Source of the DNA: Alphaproteobacteria bacterium
GTDB lineage: Bacteria > Pseudomonadota > Alphaproteobacteria > Micropepsales > Micropepsaceae
Assembly (NCBI GenBank): GCA_016124385.1
Contig: WGNU01000001.1
Coordinates: 62,001-126,000, forward strand
DNA: 64,000 nt
Direction: 5' to 3'
Part shown: piece after piece, positions 11,189 to 20,145 of the stretch
How the letters are laid out: each line of letters begins with the position of its first letter
How positions within the stretch are numbered: position 1 is the first letter of the stretch
Translations under genes and position numbers: made by a program
The notes under the pieces: model-generated
The model's database searches: none
What the model was told of the DNA's origin: nothing
What the model saw: the letters and a program-made list of their open reading frames with translations, nothing else

Positions 11189-13159
11189 CTACCCTCCTCC
11201 CGTGCCCTCGGCGACCCGTTGGTGCCGGCGCCGGCTGCGCAGCACCGCAAGCGCGATCGCAACGCCTGCGACGACGATCGGCACGAGGGCGATATTGATG
11301 ATCGCGAGCATCGTGCCGAGCGATTCGATCTCGCGCGTCAGCTCGCGCTGCACGGTACGCAGCTCGCCGCGCGTCGCCGCGCGCTCCTTGAGGAACCGGT
11401 CGATTTCGGCCTCCTGCTCGGGCGTGAGCACCGCGCCGCTCGCCCCGTCTGGCCGGGCGGTGCGCTGCAAGGCATCGATCCGCGATTGCGTTTCATCGAG
11501 TTTTGCCTCGAGGCGCTGCTGCTCGGCGAGATAGCGCGTCTCGGCACGCCGCCGCAATTCATCGACCACCGCGAACGGGCGCGTGGAACTCGCCCGCGTG
11601 CGCAATGAGATGAGCGCGCTCGATCCGAGCAGATTCTCCGCTGCGTTCAGCACGAAGGCCGCGTTGTCCGCGATCGGCACCGCCATCCGCTGGCCGAGGA
11701 ACTGCTGCACCTGCACCCAGAAGCGGTCGTCGAAAATGTCGGAATCCGCCATCACGATGATGTTTGCCGGATTGGCCGATTCTGGAAGATGCGCAGGCAA
11801 GGCCTCGCTCGACTCGGCCGTCTCCTCCTCAGCGCCTTCTTCGGGCGCCGCCGCTGGCTCCGCGGGCGGTCCGTCGGGATAGGCCGACTTCACGGGGCCG
11901 CTAATCCGCGCCGCGATCACATAGCGCTCGCCCGTCGGCAGGAACCGCGCGAGCAGCGACGGCGGATCGGACTGGCCGCGCACGTCATCGGCCGGCATCG
12001 TCATCGCTTCGGCGGAAGAGCGCACCAGCGGAACGAACGTCGTGGTCGCGCCCTCGGCCTGCTTCAGCGCGCCGGGCGTGCCCAGATTAAGCACCTGGAG
12101 CGCGGAGGTGACGATATCGTCGCGATCGAAATCGGCTTCCTGAAGGCCGAGCCACAGGATGTAGTCGATGATCTGCCCGCCCGTGCGCCCATATTGCACG
12201 CGCTGCGCGCGCAAGCGGTCGGCGACAACGAGATTGGGATCGTAGTCGATCCCCCAAGCCTTGAGGAGCGGCCCGAGATCCGACGAGAACGTCGAGCCCG
12301 CAAGGGGGTTGCCTGATTCGCTGGCCGTCTGGCTGATCTCCGAGATCGGATCGACGAACGCGAGCACGCGCCCGCCCCGCATCACGAACTGATCGATCGC
12401 ATAGAGCGTATGCGGCGCAAGCGCCTTGGGATGCGCGATCAACAGTGTGTCGATGTCGGGCGAGATCGTTTTGAATTCCTGCTCCAGGAACACGACATCG
12501 AATGACTGCGTGATCTGCTCATAGATCATGTAGGGCTGCGAGCGCCCCTGCATCGCGGCCATCAGCCCGCCGGGCCCGGTGTCGAGCGGCAGATTGGTGA
12601 TGAGGCCAAGCTTGGGCTTCTTCTCCGCGTCCAGCCGCGCGATCAGCGAGGTTAGGTCGTACTCGAGATATTGCTCGCGATCCTGATTGAGGTAGGCGAG
12701 CACTTCCTGGCCGTCGATCGAGTTCGACCCGACGACGCCGAAATAAATGGTCTTACCCTCGCGCGTCGGCGCCGCGGTGATGCCAAGCGCAAGCGCACGG
12801 TCTTCTTCCTCGCTGAAAGGCTCGGGATCGATCTCCTCGACCCTCAGCTTGTCGCCCGCGATCGATTGATACTCGCGCAGGAGGTCGCGCACGCGCTCGC
12901 CATAGGCCTGGATCTGCGCGTAGTCCGCCGCCACCCGCCGCGAAAAGAAGAAGCGCAGCGTTACCGGCTCCTTCAGATTGCTGAGGATCTCTTGCGTGCC
13001 GGCCGAAACCGTGAAGAGACCCTTGTCCGTGAGGTCGACCCGCGCCGTCCGGAAGAACGATGTCGCCGCGATGTTGAGCGCGATGAAGAGCACGACTGCG
13101 ACCGTCAGCGAGAGGGCCGCGATCAGCCGGCGATTGTGCGAAAGCGCGTCGAGCGTCAT
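11189..13159 (-). CDS. GldG-like ABC-type transport system auxiliary protein
   Basis: This 656-residue protein has an N-terminal helix (residues about 12-32) and a large periplasmic GldG domain (DLTDKGLFTVSAGTQ, PVTLRFFFSRR, DRERALAL-type region). It ends in a coiled-coil stretch and a C-terminal membrane helix (IINIALVPIVVAGVAIALAVL). The coiled coil runs from about residue 555 to 620, with many Glu/Arg/Leu residues. The start MTLDALSH overlaps the permease stop by 4 nt. The Glu/Ala-rich insert around EPAAAPEEGAEEE is low-complexity. The family is named after Flavobacterium gliding genes, but it is common in non-gliding bacteria, where its substrate is unknown. Confidence 0.88.
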   Translation of the reverse strand: MTLDALSHNRRLIAALSLTVAVVLFIALNIAATSFFRTARVDLTDKGLFTVSAGTQEILSNLKEPVTLRFFFSRRVAADYAQIQAYGERVRDLLREYQSIAGDKLRVEEIDPEPFSEEEDRALALGITAAPTREGKTIYFGVVGSNSIDGQEVLAYLNQDREQYLEYDLTSLIARLDAEKKPKLGLITNLPLDTGPGGLMAAMQGRSQPYMIYEQITQSFDVVFLEQEFKTISPDIDTLLIAHPKALAPHTLYAIDQFVMRGGRVLAFVDPISEISQTASESGNPLAGSTFSSDLGPLLKAWGIDYDPNLVVADRLRAQRVQYGRTGGQIIDYILWLGLQEADFDRDDIVTSALQVLNLGTPGALKQAEGATTTFVPLVRSSAEAMTMPADDVRGQSDPPSLLARFLPTGERYVIAARISGPVKSAYPDGPPAEPAAAPEEGAEEETAESSEALPAHLPESANPANIIVMADSDIFDDRFWVQVQQFLGQRMAVPIADNAAFVLNAAENLLGSSALISLRTRASSTRPFAVVDELRRRAETRYLAEQQRLEAKLDETQSRIDALQRTARPDGASGAVLTPEQEAEIDRFLKERAATRGELRTVQRELTREIESLGTMLAIINIALVPIVVAGVAIALAVLRSRRRHQRVAEGTGGG

Positions 13160-13890
13160 CCCGCTTTCCTCAGATCGATGAGGACCGCCGTCGCGAACAG
13201 GAAGAGCGCGATCAGCGACAGGAAATAGATGAGGTCGCGCAGATCGATCACCCCGGCCGTGATCGAGGCGAAATGCGTGAGGAAGCTGAACGAGGAGATC
13301 GCGTTGACGATCGCCAGCGGAAAGATCGTCGAAACGACATCGATGACGATGGGCGTACCAGCAACCGTGAAGAGAAAGCAGACGACGACGGACACGACGA
13401 AGGCGATCACCTGGCTGCTCGTCATCGCCGACACGCACGAGCCGATGGCAAGGAACGCGCCCGCCATCAGGAAGCTGCCGATATAGCTCGCGAAGATCAC
13501 GCCGTTGTCTGGGTCACCCAGATAATTGACCGTGATCCAGATCGGAAAGGTGAGAATGAGCGCGAGCCCCGCGAACGCCCAGGCGGCGAGGAACTTGCCG
13601 AGCACCGCTGCATAGAGCGGGATCGGCAGCGTCAGCAGCAATTCGAGCGTTCCTGCCTTGCGCTCCTCTGCCCACAGGCGCATCGAGATCGCGGGGATCA
13701 GGAAGAGATAGAGCCAGGGGTGAAAGCCGAAGAACGCCGTCAGCTCCGCCCGCTCGTTCTGATAGAAATTGCCGATGTAGAACGTGAAGACGCCCATCGT
13801 GAACAGAAAGATCACGATGAACACATAGGCGAGGGGCGTCGCGAAATAGCCGAGCAGCTCGCGCTTCGCGATGGCCATCGTCTCTCTCAT
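13156..13890 (-). CDS. ABC transporter permease (GldF-like)
   Basis: This 244-residue ABC-2 type permease has six predicted membrane segments. It begins with IAKRELLGYFATPLAYVFI and contains SMRLWAEERKAGTLELLLTLP, a hallmark of the ABC-2/GldF family. It overlaps both neighbours by 4 nt (ATGA junctions), so the ATPase, permease and GldG-like protein are probably made in fixed ratio. The exported substrate is unknown. Confidence 0.93.
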   Translation of the reverse strand: MRETMAIAKRELLGYFATPLAYVFIVIFLFTMGVFTFYIGNFYQNERAELTAFFGFHPWLYLFLIPAISMRLWAEERKAGTLELLLTLPIPLYAAVLGKFLAAWAFAGLALILTFPIWITVNYLGDPDNGVIFASYIGSFLMAGAFLAIGSCVSAMTSSQVIAFVVSVVVCFLFTVAGTPIVIDVVSTIFPLAIVNAISSFSFLTHFASITAGVIDLRDLIYFLSLIALFLFATAVLIDLRKAG

Positions 13891-14651
13891 GACGCGGCCT
13901 CATCGGTTGTCAGGGAGCGGAACACGGCGTCGAGCCGTCCGGCCTCCGCCGTGATGGCTTCCTGCGTCCCGCCCCGCGTGACGGTGAACTGCACGTCGCG
14001 CCCGACCACCGGCCCGTCGGCGACGAGGTGCCCCTTGTCGATGATGACGGCGCGCGTGCACATCGCCTCGACCTCTTCGAGGATGTGCGTCGAGACGATG
14101 ATCGCCTTGGCGCTCGCCATCTCGCGGATGAGCTGGCGCACCGTGTGCTTCTGATTGGGGTCGAGCCCATCGGTCGGCTCGTCCATGATGAGGACGGGCG
14201 GATCGTGGAGGATCGCCTGCGCAAGGCCGACGCGCCGCTTGAAGCCCTTCGACAAGGTCTCGATCGGCTGTTCGAGCACGCTCGCGAGTTCGGTGCGCTT
14301 CACCGCGTTCGCGATCTGTCGCTCGCGCGCCTCGCCGTCGATGCCGCGCACTTCGGCGATGAAGGAGAGGAACTGCGCCGGCGTCATGTCGTGATAGGCG
14401 GGCGCGCCTTCGGGCAGATAGCCGATCCGCTTCTGCGCCTCCAGGGGCTGCTGGGCGACATCGAACCCGCACACCGAGATCCGCCCTGCGCTCGGCGCCA
14501 GGAACCCGGTGATCATCTTCATGGTCGTGGATTTGCCTGCGCCATTGGGGCCGAGAAAGCCGAGCACCTCACCGCGCGCGACGGAGAGCGAGATGCCATC
14601 GACGGCCCGGAAGGGTCCGAAGTGTTTCGAAATTCCCTCGATCTCGATCAT
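13887..14651 (-). CDS. ABC transporter ATP-binding protein (GldA-like)
   Basis: This 254-residue ATPase shows Walker A (GPNGAGKST), a Q-loop in LPEGAPAYHD, the signature LSKGFKRRVGLAQ, Walker B (LIMDEP) and the H-loop (STHILEEVE). The start MIEIEGISKHFG is the first codon that fits the domain. It heads the four-gene Gld-type operon 14651 to 10062. The EctR-like gene upstream lies in the same direction 136 nt away, so a shared transcript is possible but not shown. Confidence 0.94.
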   Translation of the reverse strand: MIEIEGISKHFGPFRAVDGISLSVARGEVLGFLGPNGAGKSTTMKMITGFLAPSAGRISVCGFDVAQQPLEAQKRIGYLPEGAPAYHDMTPAQFLSFIAEVRGIDGEARERQIANAVKRTELASVLEQPIETLSKGFKRRVGLAQAILHDPPVLIMDEPTDGLDPNQKHTVRQLIREMASAKAIIVSTHILEEVEAMCTRAVIIDKGHLVADGPVVGRDVQFTVTRGGTQEAITAEAGRLDAVFRSLTTDEAAS

Positions 14652-14787
14652 GCGGAATTGAAGTGGCGGGACGGGATGCGGCACCGGCGAGCGGTCCGCC
14701 CCTAGGACCGGAGGCGGCAAAGAGGCGTCTGTGTAGGGGAGTTGCGCGAACGAGGCAAGTGAACTTGGGGAAGGGTTCCCTTCAGGC

Positions 14788-15294
14788 TCAGGCCTCTTCG
14801 GCGGCGCTGGCAGGCTCGTCCGTCACCGGAGGGATCGCGGCCGGGATCGCCGCAGGCGCGCTCGGCGCCGCCTCATCGAGAAGGGCCGCGACCCGCTCGA
14901 GCGAGGAGACGATCGCCGCCTGCTCCCAATCGGGCAGCGCCGCGAACCGCTCGAGGAAATGTCGGTTCATCTGCGAGGGCGAGTTTTGCAGCGCCCCCTG
15001 CCCCTCTGGCGTGATCGAGACGAACACCTGCCGCCGGTCGACGGCACTGCGCGAGCGCACGGCAAGCGCCTTCTCCTCGAGCCGATCGACCAGCGTCGTG
15101 ACGGTCGCCTGGCTCAGCGACATCGCGCGCGCGATCTCGCTGGCGGTCACCGCGCCATGTTCGACGAGGTAGTGGAGAAGCACACGCTGCGACGTGGAAA
15201 GCCCCGAATCGCGCACGAGACTCTTTGCGTGACGCTCCCCCGTTCGCAGAATCCGACGGATCGCGAGGAGGGCATCATCGCCACGGTTCTGCAT
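14788..15294 (-). CDS. ectR: MarR-family regulator, probable EctR (ectoine operon repressor)
   Basis: This 168-residue winged-helix protein is transcribed divergently from ectA, the arrangement known for EctR of halotolerant methylotrophs, which represses ectABC. The helix-turn-helix is at TASEIARAMSLSQATVTTLVDRLE and the wing follows around SRSAVDRRQVFV. The beginning IRRILRTGERHAKSLVRDSGL and the segment SQATVT resemble EctR proteins as I remember them. The last 25 residues are an Ala/Pro/Glu-rich extension. Palindromes at 15385 and 15554 in the shared intergenic region are candidate binding sites. The regulator class is sure; the EctR name rests on context. Confidence 0.82.
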   Translation of the reverse strand: MQNRGDDALLAIRRILRTGERHAKSLVRDSGLSTSQRVLLHYLVEHGAVTASEIARAMSLSQATVTTLVDRLEEKALAVRSRSAVDRRQVFVSITPEGQGALQNSPSQMNRHFLERFAALPDWEQAAIVSSLERVAALLDEAAPSAPAAIPAAIPPVTDEPASAAEEA

Positions 15295-15384
15295 TTCTGT
15301 GACTCAAGGGAGGGGCATTCGGGCGATCATAATTGAGTTTGCGGCGAAGGAAATCGCAAGCGAGCCGCCGCTCTCACAAAAACA

Positions 15385-15401
15385 AGTTCGAAATTCGAAC
15401 T
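15385..15401. promoter_or_regulatory. 17-bp palindrome between ectR and ectA
   Basis: AGTTCGAA and TTCGAACT form perfect 8-bp arms around a single central A. The element lies about 90 bp upstream of the ectR start and 195 bp before ectA. Its size and symmetry suit a dimeric MarR-type repressor. The surrounding 15295-15596 stretch is AT-rich and carries no gene. Confidence 0.5.
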
Positions 15402-15535
15402 ATCTCAGGCGGTGCGCCTGAAAAATCGCGCCCCCGCCAGACACCGAGAAGTCACGTAACTGGTTATAAAAAAGAAATAATTTCGTGATTGTCCAAAAAA
15501 TAGCCGTATGAGGTCGATAATGCGGCATTTCGCGG

Positions 15536-15564
15536 TTGACATGATAGTTCGATATACTAAGTAT
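15536..15564 (+). promoter_or_regulatory. Candidate ectA promoter with overlapping palindrome
   Basis: A perfect -35 hexamer TTGACA (15536-15541) is followed, where a -10 box should lie, by the perfect palindrome ATACT-A-AGTAT (15554-15564). No good TATAAT match exists at 16-18 bp spacing. In methylotroph ect operons EctR binds over the -10 element, so an operator overlapping a weak -10 would fit. The ectA start is 33 nt downstream. Confidence 0.45.
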
Positions 15565-15596
15565 CCGGCTCGGAAGAAACAGCACTCAACGAGATA

Positions 15597-16151
15597 ATGG
15601 CACTCTCACTCGCGACGGGCGCTGCGCGCGCACGCCCGTATGATCACGACTCAACGACACTGCGCGAGCCCTGTGCCGGGGATGGCCCGGCAATCCACGA
15701 ACTGATCGCCGCCTCGCCGCCGTTGGATCGCAATTCCCTCTACTGCAACCTCCTGCAAGCCCGCGATTTTGCCGCGACCAGCATCCTGGCCGAGGCGGCC
15801 GACAAGGCCGGCACGCCGCTCGGCTGGATCTCGGGCTACGTACCGCCGACAGAGCCCCAAACGCTGTTCGTCTGGCAGGTCGCGGTCGCCGCCGCCGCGC
15901 GCGGCCAGGGCCTCGGGCTGCGGATGCTGAACGCGTTGGTCGCCCGCCCGGCCCTGGCATCGCTGAGGCGGCTGCGTACGACGATCACGGCGGACAACGC
16001 CGCGTCGTGGGCTCTTTTCGAGCACTTCGCGCGCGATCGCGGCGCGCATCTCACACGCGAGCCCCTCTTCCTCAAGGACCGCCATTTCGCCGGCCGCCAC
16101 GAGACCGAGCATCTCGTGACGATCGGCCCGCTGCACGGCGGCGCTCGCTGA
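15597..16151 (+). CDS. ectA: L-2,4-diaminobutyrate acetyltransferase EctA
   Basis: EctA acetylates L-2,4-diaminobutyrate at the gamma-amino group with acetyl-CoA, the second step of ectoine synthesis. The 184-residue GNAT-fold protein carries the family hallmarks PPLDRNSLYCNLLQ near residue 41 and LFVWQVAV followed by the acetyl-CoA loop ARGQGLGLRML. The start is the first ATG after the AT-rich promoter region; a good Shine-Dalgarno is not obvious. It is followed by ectB, ectC and ectD. Confidence 0.96.
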   Translation: MALSLATGAARARPYDHDSTTLREPCAGDGPAIHELIAASPPLDRNSLYCNLLQARDFAATSILAEAADKAGTPLGWISGYVPPTEPQTLFVWQVAVAAAARGQGLGLRMLNALVARPALASLRRLRTTITADNAASWALFEHFARDRGAHLTREPLFLKDRHFAGRHETEHLVTIGPLHGGAR

Positions 16152-16189
16152 GCGCCGCGCCTCAATCGACCCCCACCAAGGAGCCGACC

Positions 16190-17524
16190 ATGTCCCCCAT
16201 TTCCGCGACGCTGACGCCAACGCCGCGCCCCTCGACGCGCCGCCCGGATCTGCGCCTCTATGAGCGCCGCGAATCGCAAGTTCGCTCATACTGCCGCGCC
16301 TTCCCCCGCACTTTCGTCCGCGGATCCGGGTCCTATCTCTTCGACGACGAGGGCGGCGCCTATCTCGACTTTCTCTCCGGTTGTTCGACGCTCAATTACG
16401 GGCACAACGACCCCGCGCTGAAGCAGGCCCTGCTCGAATACATCGAGAAGGACGGCGTTGCGCATGGCCTGGACATGCACACCGAGGCGAAGGCGGAATT
16501 CCTTCAAGCCTTCGAGACGCTGATCCTGAAGCCCCGCGACCTCGACTATCGCGTGATGTTTACCGGCCCAACCGGCACCAACGCCGTTGAGGCGGCGATG
16601 AAGCTGGCGCGCAAGGTCACCGGCCGCACCAACATCATCGCCTTCACGAACGGCTTTCACGGCATGACGCTGGGAGCGCTTGCCGCGACCGGCAATGGCG
16701 GCAAGCGCGGCGGCGCGGGTCTTCCGCTCGCGGGCGTGACGCGCATGCCCTATGACGGTTATTTCGGCGACGGCATCGACACGGCCGATCATCTGGCCGC
16801 GATGCTGGCCGATCCCTCGAGCGGTATCGACGCGCCAGCCGCCATCCTTCTCGAAGTCGTCCAGGGCGAAGGCGGCCTCAACGTCGCGAGCGATGCCTGG
16901 CTACGCCGCATCGCGATGATCGCGCGCAATGCCGGCGCCCTCCTCATCGTCGATGATATCCAGGCGGGCGTCGGGCGCACGGGCGGCTTCTTCAGCTTCG
17001 AGCGCGCGGGCATCACGCCCGATATCGTCACCCTCGCCAAGTCGCTCTCGGGCCTTGGCCTTCCCTTCGCGCTGACGCTGTTCCGCCCCGGCCTCGATGA
17101 TTGGACGCCCGGCGAGCACAACGGCACGTTTCGCGGCAACAACCACGCCTTCGTGACGGCCGCGGCCGCGCTCAAGCACTATTGGAGCGATGACGCTTTC
17201 GAGCGCGAGGTCGCGCGCAAATCGGACGCGCTGAAGGGCCGCCTGGAGACGATCGCGCGGCGCTTCGCTGCTCGCGGCCTGCGCGTGAAGGGCCGCGGCA
17301 TGATGATGGGCCTCGACGTGACGAGCGGCGAGATCGCCGAGAAGATCACGACGGCTTGCTTCGCGCGCGGTCTCATCATCGAGACGAGCGGCGGCCACGA
17401 CGAGGTCGTCAAGGTGCTCTGCCCCCTGACGATCACGGATGGGGAGCTGACGACCGGCCTCGACATCCTCGAAAAAGCCGTGACCGAAGCGCTCGGCACC
17501 GAACTCCCGGCGGCGGCGGAGTAG
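16190..17524 (+). CDS. ectB: Diaminobutyrate--2-oxoglutarate transaminase EctB
   Basis: EctB converts aspartate semialdehyde and glutamate to L-2,4-diaminobutyrate, the first committed step of ectoine synthesis. It is a PLP-dependent class III aminotransferase of 444 residues. The start is fixed by an AAGGAG site 7 nt upstream. Motifs are [13 protein letters not shown] near the N-terminus, [11 protein letters not shown] holding the PLP-pyridine Asp, and [12 protein letters not shown] with the Schiff-base Lys284. It has about 20 extra N-terminal residues rich in Thr and Pro compared with typical EctB. The ectA-ectB gap is 38 nt. Confidence 0.97.
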   Translation: MSPISATLTPTPRPSTRRPDLRLYERRESQVRSYCRAFPRTFVRGSGSYLFDDEGGAYLDFLSGCSTLNYGHNDPALKQALLEYIEKDGVAHGLDMHTEAKAEFLQAFETLILKPRDLDYRVMFTGPTGTNAVEAAMKLARKVTGRTNIIAFTNGFHGMTLGALAATGNGGKRGGAGLPLAGVTRMPYDGYFGDGIDTADHLAAMLADPSSGIDAPAAILLEVVQGEGGLNVASDAWLRRIAMIARNAGALLIVDDIQAGVGRTGGFFSFERAGITPDIVTLAKSLSGLGLPFALTLFRPGLDDWTPGEHNGTFRGNNHAFVTAAAALKHYWSDDAFEREVARKSDALKGRLETIARRFAARGLRVKGRGMMMGLDVTSGEIAEKITTACFARGLIIETSGGHDEVVKVLCPLTITDGELTTGLDILEKAVTEALGTELPAAAE

Positions 17525-17529
17525 GCGCG

Positions 17530-17922
17530 ATGATCGTCCGCGACCTGAACGGCAAGGAAGGCGATCGCCGCCGCGTCGATTCGAATGGCTGGCACAGCGT
17601 CCGCCTGCTCCTGAAGGAGGACGCGATGGGCTTCTCCTTCCACATCACGACGATCCACAAGGGCGCTGAGCTGGCGATGCACTACAAGCATCACCTCGAG
17701 AGCGTTTATTGCATCGCCGGCGAAGGCACGATCGAGGACCTGGCGACTGGCCAAATCCACACGATCCGCCCGGGCGTCATGTACGCGCTCGACAAGCACG
17801 ACCGCCACATCCTGCGCGCGCGCGAGGAAATGACGATGGCGTGCGTCTTCAACCCACCCCTCAACGGACGCGAAACCCACGGCCCCGACGGGGCCTACGC
17901 GTTGGAAGCGGAGGCCATCTGA
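17530..17922 (+). CDS. ectC: L-ectoine synthase EctC
   Basis: EctC is the cupin-fold metal-dependent enzyme that cyclises N-gamma-acetyl-diaminobutyrate to ectoine. The 130-residue product begins MIVRDL and carries the cupin motifs [16 protein letters not shown] and [10 protein letters not shown], which include the iron-binding Glu, Tyr and His residues. It starts 5 nt after the ectB stop and its own stop overlaps the ectD start (TGATG), indicating tight coupling. Confidence 0.97.
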   Translation: MIVRDLNGKEGDRRRVDSNGWHSVRLLLKEDAMGFSFHITTIHKGAELAMHYKHHLESVYCIAGEGTIEDLATGQIHTIRPGVMYALDKHDRHILRAREEMTMACVFNPPLNGRETHGPDGAYALEAEAI

Positions 17923-18845
17923 TGACGACAGGCGCACCGCGCGAGGATCGCTACCCCTCGCGCATCGGCGGCCATCCGAAAATTCTCCCTCGCATGGAAC
18001 CCGTGGTCCATGCCCCAGCACGGACCAATCCGCCGATCGATGCCGGCGCGATTGCCCGCTATGAGCGCGACGGCTTTCTCGTGCTGGAAAGTCTTCTTCA
18101 GCCCCACGAGGTCGAGGCCCTGGTCGCGGCCGCGCGCGATCTGCTGCGCGCGCCGGATAGGCTGGAGACCGAGACGCTCATCCGCGAGCGGGAGAGCCAG
18201 GAAGTCCGCTCGATCTTCAAGATCCACGCGCAGAGCAAGATCTTCGCCGCGCTCGCGGCGGACCCGCGCATCGCCGACATCGCGCGCTTCATTCTGGATG
18301 ACGATGTCTACATCCATCAGTCGCGCCTGAACTACAAGCCTGGGTTCCGTGGCAAGGAATTCTACTGGCATTCCGATTTCGAGACCTGGCACGTCGAGGA
18401 CGGCATGCCCGCGATGCGCGCGCTGTCCGCCTCGATCCTTCTGACCGACAACAGCGCGTTGAACGGCCCGCTGCTGCTCGTGCCGGGCTCGCATCGCCAT
18501 TTCGTCTCCTGCGTCGGCGAGACGCCGGACGATCACTACAAGCATTCGCTCCGCCGCCAGGACTACGGCGTTCCGGACGATCAGAGCCTTGAGCATCTGG
18601 TCGCCGCCGGCGGCATCGTCGCCGGCGCGGGCAAGGCCGGCACCGTCGTCTTGTTCGACTGCAACACCATGCACGGCTCGAACGGAAACATTACGCCCGA
18701 GCCCCGCTCGAACGCGTTCTTCGTCTACAATGCGGTCTCCAACCGCCTCGAAGCGCCGTTTGGTCCGCCAACCCCGCGTCCCGAGTTCATCGCCGCCCGC
18801 AAGGATGTCGAGCCTCTGGAACGCCGGGCGCGCCGCGCCGCCTAG
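17922..18845 (+). CDS. ectD: Ectoine hydroxylase EctD
   Basis: EctD is an Fe(II)/2-oxoglutarate dioxygenase that makes 5-hydroxyectoine, a solute with extra heat and desiccation protection. The 307-residue sequence contains the EctD signature around FYWHSDFETWHVEDGMP (residues 148-164). The iron ligands are His150, Asp152 and His251 (in TMHGSNGN). RSIFKIH and HQSRLNYKPGF are also family-specific. The start codon overlaps the ectC stop by 1 nt. Its presence means the strain should make hydroxyectoine as well as ectoine. Confidence 0.97.
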   Translation: MTTGAPREDRYPSRIGGHPKILPRMEPVVHAPARTNPPIDAGAIARYERDGFLVLESLLQPHEVEALVAAARDLLRAPDRLETETLIRERESQEVRSIFKIHAQSKIFAALAADPRIADIARFILDDDVYIHQSRLNYKPGFRGKEFYWHSDFETWHVEDGMPAMRALSASILLTDNSALNGPLLLVPGSHRHFVSCVGETPDDHYKHSLRRQDYGVPDDQSLEHLVAAGGIVAGAGKAGTVVLFDCNTMHGSNGNITPEPRSNAFFVYNAVSNRLEAPFGPPTPRPEFIAARKDVEPLERRARRAA

Positions 18846-18897
18846 AGCGAAACGGGAGTGAGCCGCCCTGGAGGGATACCGCAACGTCGCCGCCATC

Positions 18898-20145
18898 GTG
18901 GTTGCGTTGACGCTGATGCAGGGGGCCTCCGGAGCGTTGTCGATCATCGTTCCGCTGGGCCTTGCCGCAGCGGGCGCCTCGCCGTCTGCGATCGGCCTCG
19001 TGATGGCGGCCTATGCGGCCGGCTTCCTGCTGGGCGCGCGCTGGACGCCGCGCGAGATCGCGCGCATTGGCCACATCCGCGCCTTTGTCGTGTTCGCGGC
19101 GGTGAACGCGCTCGCCGCCCTGGCGCTCGCGATCTCCGTGGACGTTGCGACCTGGCTCGTCATCCAGGTGATCTTGGGCGCGGGCGTCGCGGGCCTCATG
19201 ACGACGGGCGAAAGCTGGATCGCCGATGCCGCGCCGCCCGCCCAGCGCGGCGCCATTTTGAGCTTCTATCTCGTCGTCTCGAAACTCGGTTTCGTCGCCG
19301 GGCCGTTCTTGATGGCGGGGCGCGATCCGGCGGGGCCGACGGCGTTGATGATCCTCGCCGCGCTGTTTGCGATGGCGCTGCTTCCGATCGCGGTCACGGA
19401 TCGCGCGCAGCCCGCCCCGCCCGCTGCCGCGCCCTTCGGCATTCGCCAGCTCTGGGACGTTGCGCCCGCCGCCGTGATCGCGGCGCTTGCCGCCGGCGCG
19501 ATCAACGGCGCGGTGCTGCAGCTCTATTCGATTTATGCCGCGCCCTTGAATCTCGAGGCACCCAATGTCGCCGCCGCGCTCTTCAACACGGCGATGACGG
19601 CGGGCGCGCTCCTCGCGCAGTGGCCCGCCGGCGTGCTCTCCGATCGGATCGACCGGCGCCTCGTTATCGCGGGATTGAGCATCGCGGCGGCGCTGGCCTC
19701 GGCCGGCCTTGCGATCGTGCCGAGCGATGCGCCCGAGTTCGTCGTCTATGGACTCGCGGTCGCATGGGGCGCGGGCTCGCTCTCCTTCTATGGCGTGGCC
19801 GTCGCGCACGCAGCCGACCGCGCCCAGCCCGGCCAGACGACGAGCATGATGGCCGGCATTTTAATGCTCTGGGCGATGGGCGCCATCGTGGGTCCGCTCG
19901 TCGCCGGCGCCGCGATGGATGTGGGGCTGGGACGCGCCGGGCTCTTCGCGTTCGCCGCCATCGGCCTTGCGCTGCTGCCCGTGGCGATGCTGGCGCGCCG
20001 CCGCGCGGCGGAGCCGGTCGCGGGGGATGCGAAATCCGCCTTCGCGCCGGCCGGCGTGACGAGCGTCGCCATCACCGATCTCGATCCGCGCGCGGCCGAA
20101 GAAACGCCCGCCGCGCCACCGCCCGCTGAGGAGGCGCCATCATGA
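18898..20145 (+). CDS. MFS transporter coupled to the ect operon
   Basis: This major facilitator protein has 415 residues and about 12 membrane helices, starting at the GTG used here. A CTG at 18868, 10 nt after a GGGAG motif, would add EGYRNVAAI, which matches the usual N-terminus of this YcaD-like subfamily; no in-frame ATG exists upstream before a stop. The signature region GAGVAGLMTTGESWIADAAPP resembles the YcaD-type MFS_1 group. The C-terminus has a 40-residue Ala/Pro-rich cytoplasmic tail. It lies 52 nt after ectD and overlaps the symporter gene by 4 nt. Ectoine or hydroxyectoine export or uptake is possible but inferred only from position. Confidence 0.88.
   Translation: MVALTLMQGASGALSIIVPLGLAAAGASPSAIGLVMAAYAAGFLLGARWTPREIARIGHIRAFVVFAAVNALAALALAISVDVATWLVIQVILGAGVAGLMTTGESWIADAAPPAQRGAILSFYLVVSKLGFVAGPFLMAGRDPAGPTALMILAALFAMALLPIAVTDRAQPAPPAAAPFGIRQLWDVAPAAVIAALAAGAINGAVLQLYSIYAAPLNLEAPNVAAALFNTAMTAGALLAQWPAGVLSDRIDRRLVIAGLSIAAALASAGLAIVPSDAPEFVVYGLAVAWGAGSLSFYGVAVAHAADRAQPGQTTSMMAGILMLWAMGAIVGPLVAGAAMDVGLGRAGLFAFAAIGLALLPVAMLARRRAAEPVAGDAKSAFAPAGVTSVAITDLDPRAAEETPAAPPPAEEAPS

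Noticed and set aside
15406-15420. CAGGCG-GTG-CGCCTG hairpin before ectA as a terminator
   Set aside because: It is followed by A residues on the plus strand and lacks a T-run after it on the minus strand, so it is not an intrinsic terminator.
18858-20129. 423-codon plus-strand frame overlapping the MFS gene
   Set aside because: Its translation is arginine-rich with no membrane helices. The other frame gives a clear 12-helix transporter.
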